Positions 22,932 to 33,409 of a stretch of DNA of 49,979 nucleotides are shown here, one piece after another. A program made the translations under genes and the position numbers. This DNA is from Hypholoma sublateritium FD-334 SS-4 (Eukaryota > Basidiomycota > Agaricomycetes > Agaricales > Strophariaceae): assembly GCA_000827495.1 (NCBI GenBank), contig KN817706.1, positions 1 to 49,979 of the forward strand. The letters are read 5' to 3'. Position 1 is the first letter of the stretch; every line of letters starts with the position of its first letter. Below the pieces are notes generated by a model. That model was not told the DNA's origin. It did no database searches and saw nothing but the letters and a program-made list of their open reading frames with translations.

Positions 22932-25412
22932 TTAACTTGAGGCGACCGTCCCTTTGGCCTTCTTTGCTTTGCGCTGAAAGCAATCATTAGTACATGATAC
23001 CGTTAGCACGAGAAACATCGGACTAACCTCCAATTCGCCTTGGCTGGAGGCTGGGCGCTTCAAGCTACAGTTACCGCCCCCTGCGCTAGAGGGATCCAAC
23101 AAATGTTCTTGTCCCGAGCGTACAGGCTCAGCGTAGCGAAGCGGTTCTTGGAGTTCACGAGGCTTGCCCGACGTGGGCAATAGCATGAAGTCTTCGTCCT
23201 TGTTGTCGGCGAGAAAATTCAATATGAGGCGCTGTAAGGCTTCATGAAGAAACTCGGGATGGTTGAACGGAGCTTCGGTCGCCCAATGAAGGTCGTGGTC
23301 CAGATACGACGCCATGTTGTTCAGTAAGTTGCGCAAAGCATCATACGATGGATCCAGCTCGCCTTCTTCTATATAGGACGGTCTGTAATCACTATAATCC
23401 TCTGTAAGCCTGAACCGCATATGCTGTGACACAGGGGGAGAAGCTTTGCCGGCCGGAGCCGCACAGACTGCCCACCGAACCAATACCCAATACACGGACT
23501 CTGCATCGTGACGGAGAGCGTGGTATGCTATAGTGTTGGACGGGTTTTTTACGATACCTGGGATGTGTGTAGGAATTTTGCACGGAAAGCGCTTCACCCG
23601 ATCAGGGAAAATACCTCTATATCTTGTTAAGAGGGTTTTGGAAATTTCTGGCGGGCTGTCAAAGAAAGGTATCATAGCATGGCCTCCGAGCAGTCGCCCT
23701 TTGCGAATGGAGCGAGCCATGAACTGCATAGTACCCTTTCGATAGGTCAGTTTCTGTGGAGAATCATGGCATAGTGAAATATCATACCGCTCCACTGGGA
23801 AGGCGCAATTCATCCTGCTTTTCATCGAGAACCTCAGCCAGTTCTAAGTCGATTAATAAGTTCTTAGTAAAGCTACGATCATCGCTGCCGAGAGTTTAGT
23901 ATAGAGAACGCATCATACAGAAGTACGTACGTTTCGCCAAGTAGATATGTACCGCCACAAAATATAGCAGGGATACCGTCCGTTTCATTGTCAGAATCGA
24001 TGTTTTCATGGGAGATGTTTTCGGCATTGCGATCTTCGATTGGAGGTGGTACGGGAAGATCGCGGAACATGATGTTACCGATGCTTATATCACGATGGAT
24101 GACATTGCGATTTCGGTACATGATCCGCGTATCTGTCGAATTCGATCATTAGCAATAGTTTCATACGCAAGGTAAACCCATACATACTCTCCAACTGGTC
24201 GTACATCACAATGAGCACATCTTTGACAGTCTTGCACTCCATAATACTTCTCCCGAATTCCTTCAGACATAAGCGGGTCTTCTGGCGCCCATCCCGAACG
24301 ATTACCCTGCGATCCGGCCCCCCGTAGCACACGAGTTCGGCATAGGCAACGCGAACGATTCCCGGTATATCTCTCTCGTGGTGGATGTGTTTTATGATAG
24401 CATCCTCAGTAAAACGGCTGTTCAGGTCGCAATATGCATCCTTGATAACTGGAATGGCAGCGCCTCCGAAGCTGGTAGGATTGGTTTCGTTGACGAAAAT
24501 ATGCGCCCTTGGATCCAAAGACTCCCGTGCGTAAATAGTACGATAACCAGAACAGACGACGGCGTCGCTATCAGCGGGCGTCAGGGTTATGTCGAACACG
24601 TAATGCGGTTGCGGTGCGGTGTCGTCCCAGCGGCGTTTGATTGAAGGATCGACCATGTTCGGGTCAGGTTCGTAGAGGCGAGTGATAAACGCATAGAGGA
24701 GCACTCTATTCGCGGAGACAGACATGTTCAGTGCCTCGGTCCTCGTGACACCGCTCGAGCTCACAATAGTGAGAATAATACCGGACTTAGTCACGCAAAA
24801 CCCTTGGACGGCTAGAAGATCCGGACGCGCTTGAAGGAGGGAAATAGACAAAGATGCAGCTTGAAGACCTGCGCCTTCTTCAGTTCTTCCAGACGAATTA
24901 ACCTCGACAGTAGCCTCAATCCCAGTCCAGTGAATTTCTCCGCGCTGCGTAGTTGCGATGATATCGGGTCTGTAGCTGGCACCAGTCGGATGGTCTTTGG
25001 GAACCGTGTTGGGGGTGTCGATGAACAGGATCTCTTTATCGGGATCTGCATGCGGTTATGAGATAGATAGAGCGTTGTAAGTAAATTAGCACTTACCAAG
25101 GCGCAATAGGGTGCGCACATGGGCGCTAAGTTTGTTGAGGCAACCTGAGAATACTTTTTCATTCGTAGGCTCCATGGTGTGGATTCCGGCATTCTTGACG
25201 TGACGGCCGACATATGGGAATTTTTTTCTACTGTATCCAAGCGACTTCCAGAAGTCGTCCACGGCGACAACCTTAATTTTGGGGTCGTGAATGTTCTCGA
25301 CTTCCGAGCGAATATGGGTCGCGCAAGCGGTATTAGACTTCTTGATAGGGGATGAACCGGTGGTAGACATGCTAAATGAGGAGGAAAGTGAAGAAGATGA
25401 GGCGTCTGCCAT
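22932..25412 (-). CDS. FunK1-type protein kinase, copy A
   Basis: Six exons join in phase: 25412-25097, 25045-24188, 24132-23931, 23884-23788, 23735-23028 and 22973-22932, 740 aa. All introns are 46-55 nt with GT-AG ends. The fourth uses an AAAG acceptor 10 nt after a CTGAC branch site. FunK1 is a fungal-specific kinase family expanded in mushrooms; substrates are unknown. Visible blocks are RPDIIATT and HWTGIEATVEV (N-terminal region), LLQARPDLLAVQGF, LYEPDPNMVDPSIKR, YVFDITLT, GRQKTRLCLKEFGRSI, catalytic loop VIHRDISIGN (Asp about 406), metal-binding LLIDLELAE in place of DFG (Asp about 471), GTMQFMARS as the activation-loop end, HDAESVYWVLVRW and a disordered tail ending KKAKGTVASS. A TATA box lies only 14 bp before the first ATG, so the Met at residue 15 (MSTTGSS) may be the true start. 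Confidence 0.88.
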
Positions 25413-25425
25413 CTTACCGTACTGC

Positions 25426-25431
25426 TTTATA
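25426..25431 (-). promoter_or_regulatory. TATA box of FunK1 copy A
   Basis: TATAAA on the minus strand (AGTATAAAGC) is conserved at the same place in copy B. It lies 14 bp from the first ATG, too close for initiation upstream of that codon, so transcripts probably start past it and use MSTTGSS. Confidence 0.45.
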
Positions 25432-26309
25432 CTGAAGTAGAGTACGCGTTAAGTTTGCGTTACTAAGTGGCTCCACAATGGCTCCGTCGCGTTCTCGAAT
25501 CTCGACAGCGAGCCACCTGATCGAAATTCTTTGACATCGTGGCTTACCGAATTTAGCTCAAATGCTGTGATTTTATAGGGTTCGAGGTGGCCTTCACTAG
25601 GCCTCAACTTTAAAGGTGGCCTCTCCACTAAAATAAATGTGCTTCCGACTATTTCAGATGAAATGCGGACCCTTATATTATAGCCGACGGTTGCGTATCA
25701 TCGTACATATGATCTAAGTATAAGTAATTCCTTCAATTGCAATTCAATTGCCCTTCAAATTCAACAAACCTTGACCCAGGAAGGTGATGTGGGATTTAAA
25801 GGAAAGGTGGAACGAATGTCCGCCCTTCCCAGGACACCTCGCCCGCCGCCGCTGAGCTGCCACCCACCGGTGTGCTTGCACATAATTACATAGGGTGAGG
25901 TAGCGCGCGGAGCGTGCGTGCGTGTGTAGGATTTTGCGCCATCGCCGCCCTACTGTCCTCCTTAGCTTCTGTTCCCCATCTACCGCGCAGCGCTGAGCGC
26001 CACGTGCACGGCAGCCGCACGCGCGCTGTTTGACATGAACGCACGCGGAGTTTCTCTTCTTGTCATGGCGGTCGAGAGCCCTCCCGCGCGGGATCAGCGG
26101 TACAATTCCGGGGAGCTTATAGATCCTGGGTACCTTACGCGCGCACGACGCGCTGCTTTTCCTCCGCGTATTCTCGTCGTCCTCGCTGGCGTCGTTCATC
26201 CTGCCATACTATCCGCAATGAAATATTTACATTTATACAATTGGTTTTCCGCTGAACTAATTCAGCATATGCTACAGTTTAAATCGGGTGCGAAAGCATC
26301 TTGCCTACC
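25432..26309. other. FunK1 upstream region and GC-rich spacer
   Basis: Up to about 25700 the sequence is shared with the upstream flank of FunK1 copy B (GGCTCCGTCGCG, AAAATAAATG, CAGATGAAATGCGG), so it belongs to the segmental duplication and contains the promoter. From about 25800 the sequence becomes GC-rich and holds no supported gene. Confidence 0.45.
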
Positions 26310-26810
26310 TCCAATCCACCCCGGCCAGAGGCGCCGTGCGAAGCTGCTACCACTGCAAAACAGCTGCATTCTCGTCGCCAGTACGGAACCTCAGTGTATT
26401 TGATCGGTATCGCGTGTCCACGCCTTGTCCCAGTATCATGAAGTCCTCGTACCGATTTTCGACGAGGCAGCTTACGATGAGGAGATGGGAAGCTTCATGG
26501 ATAAACTCGGGATGGGCGGCCGCCTAGTTGTGGTTATAGTCCAAGCAGGCTTGGAAAAGCGGCGCATGACGGGTCTGGACTCCCGGTGCACACCCTGAGC
26601 GGGTGGGCGTCACTGAGGTCGTCGGTACGGGTGACCCATTCCTGAAACACTATATAATGTTGTCATTGTAAAGCACTGATTTCGTCGAGAAGAAACGGGA
26701 AGTATAGCCTATAGGATGACGCAAGGACGACGCGTCCAAGACGCGTCAGATGCACGGGATTTCTTTGTCAGCGAAGAACTGGTGGCAGACATTCTTGACT
26801 AAAGGAAAAG
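26310..26810 (-). pseudogene. FunK1 relic with internal deletion
   Basis: Near 26795-26740 the minus strand reads MSATSSSLTKKSRAS, matching the FunK1 start MSTTGSSPIKKS. About 150-200 bp further on it reads LDYNHN-stop-AAAHPEFIHEASHLLI and then ENRYEDFMILG, matching LDHDLHWATEAPFNHPEFLHEALQRLI and KDEDFMLLP near the C-terminus. The whole kinase core between is missing, and there is an in-frame TAG in the retained part. It is a third-generation copy much more diverged than A and B. Confidence 0.6.
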
Positions 26811-28155
26811 CGGGAAAGAAGAGTCTGTCATCCGAGAATTTCGCTGTAATTTTGCAGATCATAAATCATTAATCAGGATGCGTTGGGTGGGCGTTATGAG
26901 TGAGAGGCGCAAGGGTCGGGTCTGCTATCCGGAAATTCCCGACACTGCCGCAATTTCCCGGGCCGGCTTCGTGGATCGCCAGCACTCCCATCATCCATGC
27001 TCCTACCGCGTACCACCCACCGAACCGCACCGCCCAGAATGCCCGAACGCGAACGCGAGTGCACCTAGCGTAGACCGCGCACCCGCCATCCGATTCCGCC
27101 GGCCCCACACACGTCCATCACAATGTCAAGACGAACCTGGTGTGTACTCCGAGTCGGAAGGCAGGCGCGGGTCCTGTGTGGTGATGCCCGCGGCGCATAA
27201 GGAGCCCACGCAAGACCGCCGCTGTTAGACACGCTGACGCGACGCGTTCGCCACCGCCGTCCCTCCTTCCGTTCGCACGTTCGCGTCAGCGTCCTCGCTC
27301 GCCCCAGTCACCGTGCCGTGTATCGACGTCCCATGCCCCGCCCCGCGCAGCGTTTAACTGCAAAGCGCTCTTCGCGCGCGACTTTGAGCTGACCATGCCC
27401 GTCTTTGTTTTCTGATTCTCCGCCTGCGCGCTGCGACGACCTCTTGAGCGCGGTTCAGCAGCCGGTTGTCGCGGCATGCAAAGACACCGGGCGCCTTGAT
27501 GATGCGCTCCCCCCTCCCCCCCTCCTTCTTTCCTCTTTCCCTCTCTCTCCCGCCCCCTCCCACTCCTTGCGCAGCTACACCAAACACTGATACACCGCTT
27601 GGAACAGCTTTCGGCGTGTACGGACGGCGTTCTTTCGAATAGCGCCACTCCCACAATTCAATGCCCGCCGCTCACATCGACACCGTGCGCGATTTCATGG
27701 TGCGCTCTCTATCTCCTCCCTTCCGACCCGACGCTGCGGCGCACGCTGATGCAACATATGGAGCAGCTCTCGACACGCCACCGTACGCGTGCACGATCCG
27801 CAGCACGACACCGCTATCCCTTTGCGCGCTCACGTCATCTGGCGTCGTCTATGGTGACGTTTCTCGCGCCATCACCAGCCATCTCAACTAGATTCACTCA
27901 CCCGACGTAGCACGCCGTGGGCTACCTACGCAGGCGCAAACAGGGACCGCGAGAGAGCCGTGTTATATGAACAGCGTGCGGCGCGTTTTCTCGTATCAGT
28001 GAGGGATGCTTCTGCCGAGCATCAAAATCCGGTCTGTAAAATATTAGTATAATCAGTAGACACATCTCTGTGCGTGTGCCGTACTGGACCTCACTGCGCT
28101 GCGACCTCACTGTAGGTGCGCGCTTACCGTGAGCATGTTGCGCCAGTGGCTAGCC
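26811..28155. other. GC-rich spacer with polypyrimidine tract
   Basis: No gene supported. A C/T-only-type tract lies at about 27508-27575. The segment GCGCGATTTCATGGTGCGCT near 27689 recurs in similar form near 36001, followed in both by pyrimidine-rich sequence and GACGCTG, so this block and the 35-37 kb block share a repeat family. Confidence 0.4.
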
Positions 28156-28216
28156 CACGCATATGGCGTTCAAAGTGCACAAAAAATAAAGCGCGCACAA
28201 CTTTGATGTCCGCGAT

Positions 28217-29135
28217 TATGGCATGGTATTCGCACAAAAATTCCCACAGCCCCGCGCGTTTGATGGGAGGCCCCGCGCGCGCTCCGGGAAGACTACTTAT
28301 ATTGCAACACCATATTCTAGTATTTATAGCGTACTTGTTTGTATCTAAACATCACAAATACTCATTTTCTGACCTCTTCGCAGCCATAAGTAAACCAGCA
28401 GCATCGTCGAGGCGAATCACGTGACTACCCAGAGCTCGCACTGCACGGCCCCGCACGGCTCCCACTCACATCATGGAAAGACTTGTCCCAATAACGATAT
28501 TATTCCGATGGTGAAAGATGAATATTACATTGTTGAAGCTATAAAATGGTTATTGGTTGACATAAGTAGATAATTGCTTGACTGTACATCCGATGTCTGC
28601 AATGATCCCTGCGGCACCCTGTATCCCACCGAAAAGCTTTGAATTAATAAATAGATCCGAGAATACTGATTGTCGTAATCATGACTGGTGACTAGCGATA
28701 CAAAAATTCACGTATTGAGGCCAGCGTCGTCTAAAACGGAGCAAAGGCACATTATCCTAAGCTTTGAGCTCCTTTATTTGCATTGAATATCTGTTAATAA
28801 ATAAATTCTACATGAATACAAACACCATGTCTGTCTATTGCAGGCTTGTTGAGTAACAATGCGCTTGAAGTTTGAACACAGCAATCATAATTCCAANTCG
28901 CGCTGCGCAGGCGCGTAGCGCGACGACATCACGTGATTTCTTCACCAAAGCTTCTACCTATCTTAGGCTAGAGAAAATAGTAGGAAACATATGTTTGTGT
29001 CGTTTAGATACAATATAGTAGGGTAGAGGCACTAAGATATGGAATTTTAACGGGGGTTTATTTACTGAACCGCGCGCGGGGCATCCCATCAAACGCGCGG
29101 GGCTGTGGGAATTTTTGTGCGAATACCATGCCATA
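28217..29135. mobile_element. Non-autonomous DNA transposon (inner element) nested in the outer element
   Basis: The 919-bp element starts TATGGCATGGTATTCGCAC and ends in the reverse complement. Its first about 65 bp match the inverted other end with one difference, and weaker similarity extends to about 210 bp, including an ATCACGTGA word in both arms. It is flanked by CGCGAT on both sides (28211-28216 and 29136-29141). The intact right arm of the outer element has a single CGCGAT at the matching place, so the empty site is visible and the 6-bp duplication is proven internally. No transposase frame is present. It shares the TATGGC end and duplication length with its host element. Confidence 0.85.
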
Positions 29136-29581
29136 CGCGATATACTTCTCGTGTATTTATCCATATCCGCACTACTTTAGCAAGAAAATTTTGAGGTCAA
29201 AAGTTTTGCGCAAAATGTGAACAGCGCGCAACTNTGAGGCTCGGCGCGCAATGTATTTTTAGCGCGCAATACAAACAGCGCGCAACTTTCCTTGGGCGCG
29301 CAATTCAGANGGCCGCGCAACTCTTGAAGGCGCGAAATATGAGATCATGCACACAAATCTTTATTTATTTATCATGTCTAATAATTAGGAACCTGTTGAC
29401 CGTCCCAGTGTCTTGAAACAAGGGAGATCATATCTGGATGTCACTGGATGCGACTTGCCAAGCGAGTTGCAGGTTACTCGCATGCATTGTCTATAAGATT
29501 ATTTTATACTTATAAAATATAGTCTTTTTATTTGCTTCAAATAGATAATTGGCTGTTCAGAAAGCGCAACTTGCGCTTGTG

Positions 29582-29602
29582 GTAACGTCTTCAAGACGTT
29601 AC
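29582..29602. repeat. Perfect 21-bp hairpin in the transposon core
   Basis: GTAACGTCTT and AAGACGTTAC form an inverted repeat with a single-base loop. It may be a binding site or the footprint of another insertion; its role is unknown. Confidence 0.7.
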
Positions 29603-30492
29603 CAGATCAACTTCCGGAAACAGCCGGTTCAGAACTCCGATTGTCCCACGGCACACGGTGATCCAATAGTTTACGGATTTGTCAAAGATACATGGATCCA
29701 AGCCATAGAGGGGAGGGCCGGCGAAGGTCCCGGGCTACTCGCCGCAAAGGATGGCGCAAATTTGGCGTGGACGGTGGTGATTCAGTGTGTGTTACGGTAC
29801 ATGACGCCGAGAGCCAGCTAAAGATCACGTGATGAAGATGACGATTCATCCTACTTTGATCCTACTTAGTAGTACCAACTCAGTGCCTTTAAATGTTGNA
29901 TGAATATTNAAGATTAATAATGGAATAAAATAAGAATAAATGATCCTTGCAGTGCCTCTGGATATGGAGGTCCCAGTCGGCACACTTCGTTGAAGTCCTC
30001 AACAGTATCCGAAGGGGTCTTCCGCAGAATTATCAGTCCGTTTATTTAAATTGGAATTAGATAATGATATTATATGGTTGAATTAACATTGCGCGCCTTC
30101 AAGAGTTGCGCGGCCTTCTGAATTGCGCGCCCAAGGAAAGTTGCGCGCTGTTTGTATTGCGCGCTAAAAATACATTGCGCGCCGAGCCTCAAAGTTGCGC
30201 GCTGTTCACACTTTGCGCAAAACTTTTGACCTCAAAATTTTCTTGCTAAAGTAGTGCGGATATGGATAAATACACAAGAAGTATATCGCGGACATCAAAG
30301 TTGTGCGCGCTTTATTTTTTGTGCACTTTGAACGCCATACACGCAGAGCTGCGTACACCGCATCACGATGACACGATATCGTCAATTAGTTTAATTGAGT
30401 CATTGGACGGACGCCTGTGATAAGTATTATAGCTGAGCTAGGCTCTCAAAGTCACAACGCCGCACGCCGCACGATACGATGTACATTATATA

Positions 30493-31493
30493 TTACAAAT
30501 GCATTGTACGAAATGTTATTCCGTGGCGGCTTAGTTCATCTTTAGGAATTCTGCATTGGTACGGGCCGTTGCCGCGGTATTTAATGTTGAATGTGAAATG
30601 TTGCCCCGTCGGCGTGAATGTACGATCTTCCGGTATCGTCCAATTGTCTAAGTGTCTATCAGGTCTTAGTCTTATGGCCAAGCAACAGCTGTTTTTTGGT
30701 AATAGAACCTCGGTGCCTCTGTCCGCAATATTAAGTACGGCAAAGATAGTGTTACGGCGGGATTGGCGGAACCCGGTTCCATCGCGCTGAGTGCTAAACA
30801 AAGCACCATCAAGTACATTGTATCTGTCGCACGGCTTGTCCAAAGTCTTGCTGGTGAAGCTAAACTGAGTGACACCAAATTTAGAGTCAAGATCCCGACG
30901 ATTCAGAGTAGCAAAATAGTCTCCTTTGGGAGAAAAATCAGGCGTCTCCTTGGCGTCTCCCCAGACTTCAGGGTGATGTCAAAGGAGTAACGATAGGATG
31001 GCATCAGGAGTACTGGAATGCAGAGGCCCATATATGACAGTGTAATTGGTGACAAGGAAGGATAAAAATTGAGGTCTTCGTTGGATAGAGAATGCATATA
31101 TCCACACGGGCTTCTGGGGATCAACGTACTGGAAGAAAAACCGCTATAGTCGATATAATCATCAGAGCTCCAATTCGCAATCTCTAGCATTGACGCGCCG
31201 TCTCTCAATCTTGAGCTCATAATCTCTTTGACAAGGCGTAGGAATGCGTGTCCCGCTCCCTCGCCATACCCTGTTGGCATGCTGATGTCGAATATGCCCA
31301 TAAGTGAATATGCAGCGTCCTCCCCACGTGTGACTTTCCGATTTGCTGCCCACTGCATTCTGCGCCATATTGGATGACAATAATGATCCGTAGATGGAAT
31401 CAGCTCGTCCACGTGTAATCCAGCTGCATCAGAGATCAGAGATAAGAGAGGAGAAGTAATCGATTTGTCGGACTGATCAGGATTGTCGGATAG
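30493..31493 (-). pseudogene. HET-associated protein, truncated and frameshifted
   Basis: The minus strand is open from 31493 and reads LLSLISDAAGLHVDELIP, then RRMQWAANRKVTRGEDAAYSLMGIFDIS and YGEGAGHAFLRLVKEIM. This is the conserved block found directly after the HET domain in fungal vegetative-incompatibility-like proteins (WAxxRxTTRxEDxAYSLMGIF...YGEG). The frame then breaks: CTGAAGTCTGGGG near 30958-30971 lacks one G relative to a reading that continues as KVWGDAKETPDFSPKGDYFATLNRRDLD and on to a stop at 30493. The HET domain itself, normally N-terminal, is absent. The gene is therefore a 5'-truncated pseudogene with a single late frameshift. It lies about 150 bp beyond the nested transposons, which may have shaped the locus. 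Confidence 0.72.
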
Positions 31494-33400
31494 TCACCAG
31501 CTCAGGGTACTGATACGTGGATGAGGGCAGATACAAGTGCACGCCGACACGTGTAGTGCACACTGCAAGGGCACATTTCTCTATTTCGGGAGCCTGCATC
31601 GGGCCGGCTTTCGAAATTCAAGTCGAGTCGGTGGACACTTCCTTGCGAAGAAACCCACTATGTGTTTCCTCACTGTCTTCGATTGTTTTACTTCCTTGAT
31701 TTACAGAAATCATAGACAGTGTCATTGACATGCAGACTTTCGGCGCGCGGCACGCGTACCTGCCAAAGAGGCTTGAAAGAGGCGCCCGTTTAGCGCCCGT
31801 CTGTCCGGAAACTTCCGATACCGCGCGCGTCCATCTCCCGGCCGGCTTTTCCTTCAATCTCCACTCATAATTGGACGCACGCGCGCGCTACTGCCGCCGC
31901 TTCACCGCTCGCGTCGTTATCGTTGGAGTCTTCCATCGTTCCGTCCGTCGCGCCTGCCGCACCCACCATCTCAACAAACCGAACACCAGTTCCTTCCGCC
32001 TACGCGGCGCACTCGCCGCGAAATGCGACCGTGCGTTATGGCACCCTCCAGCGCGCGTCTGCACCATTATGCGCGCGTGAAACTTTATGGTGCGCCTTTA
32101 TATTCGGTGCGCGATTTGGTGACAGTTTTTGGTGCAGTACCCCATGGACGGACGTACGAGCCGTCGCCGTCCCTTCGCGCGCGTGTCGACCCCGCTATGT
32201 CGTCCGGCTTAGTCTACTAAGCGTGCGACGGCGGCCGCAGGCATACCCGGTGCGCTGGTGCATGTGCACGTATACGCGCACACCGCGCGTGGGACGCAGG
32301 AGAGCTAGGTGCGCAGCGCGTGAGGCACGCGCCGATGCCGGCGCCCGAGCTGCGGAATCGCGAGCCGCTAGCGACCGGTTCAAGGCTGGGGAGACGGCGC
32401 GGAGATGTCTGGCGAGCGCTGCGGAGAAACATAGCCGTCTACCTCCCGATAATAATCGGCGGCAGCGACGCCCTGCACCCCGCGCTTCGCGCGTATCGTC
32501 TCAATCCTCCCCCACGGCGTGGTCGCTCGTACGACGGCCCTTTAAGCGCGGGCTCAGAAGTTGCTCAGAAGTACAACACATGAGGCCGTCTTTAATGAGG
32601 AACGATTTCGTACATACATAGCGCGTTGAGAGCGCAATGGGGTAGACCTCACGGACCCGTATTCTTCGAGTCCAGCGGGTAGCCGCGGCGGGGCGATTAC
32701 GCTATATTTAGCACGCGCACTGACGCGAGTAGGCCTGGACACGTGTCCGTGTTGAAATTACGGGCGCGACCGTCCCAAAACGCGGATGTACGCGTTGGCT
32801 TCGCTTTCCTTCTTATCCATTCTGAACACAGACTTTGACTTGTGGATTTGCCTTCACGCGTCGCCCAGGTACCAGCAGCTCTCTGCTCGCTTGCATAGGA
32901 GGGCGACGATGGACTGGAATCGTCCGGGACGGCCAGATTCTCAAATACTACCGGTGCGCTGACCGCTTACTGCACATGAACTTGGACCGCCTCGCTGACC
33001 TGATGGCTTGGGTTCTCGAAGGGCTCTCTCGTCGCTCTGACCCAACCGGTACTGTGATACTGGCGAATTGCCGCCCATCGCGCCGCACGGAAGGGAGGAT
33101 GCCTTACACGTGTGATATGATGCGTATCTCGGGTCTATGCTGAGCATGAACGCGAATCGGTGCGCTATTCCGTGCTCTAATTCGAAGTATGCAGCAGCCT
33201 TAGCGTGTTCGTCGTACTTCCAGCCCTGGAATGTCATCTACGGCGCTCCATGCGGCTCTTCTGTCAATGGTTACGGCTGCGCGCGCGCCATCAGCCAAAG
33301 ATGCAGGTGCTCTGTTTTACGCAACGTCGCGGACCGCGCATTCCGACAGACCGCGGGCAAGGAATTTGGGCGCGCATGCCTCGCGCGCGTCTCATTTGCT
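31494..33400. other. GC-rich region without a supported gene
   Basis: Open frames are present on both strands (for example 31923-32621 plus and 33237-32941 minus), but none has recognisable domains and the composition makes such frames expected. A word resembling ATGGTGCGCC ... GTGCGCGATTTGG near 32090-32125 belongs to the repeat family seen at 27.7 and 36 kb. Confidence 0.4.
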
Positions 33401-33409
33401 GGGCCGTCC

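Larger units (their letters stand above)
28162..30339. mobile_element. Non-autonomous palindromic DNA transposon (outer element)
   Basis: The element starts TATGGCGTTCAAAGTGCAC and ends with its exact reverse complement. It is flanked on both sides by CACGCA (28156-28161 and 30340-30345), a 6-bp target-site duplication. Once the inner insertion is removed, the terminal inverted repeats are about 252 bp each (28162-28216 plus 29142-29338, against 30088-30339) and nearly identical; the outer 55 bp match perfectly. The repeats hold several GCGCGCAA words in alternating spacing. The 749-bp core (29339-30087) has no supported transposase, so the element must be mobilised in trans. Its superfamily is unclear: a 6-bp duplication excludes Tc1/mariner, CACTA and hAT rules. 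Confidence 0.85.

Noticed and set aside
29549..29821. 90-codon frame in the transposon core as a transposase
   Set aside because: No transposase motif and no similarity I recognise; the frame starts in a non-ATG context near a hairpin.
28162..30339. Interpretation as a Tc1/mariner element with TA target duplication and ends at TGGC
   Set aside because: Both nested elements are flanked by 6-bp direct repeats outside the TA, and the empty site in the outer element's other arm supports 6 bp.
31923..32621. A 232-codon plus-strand frame
   Set aside because: GC-rich, low-information composition, overlapping frames on the other strand and no recognisable motif.
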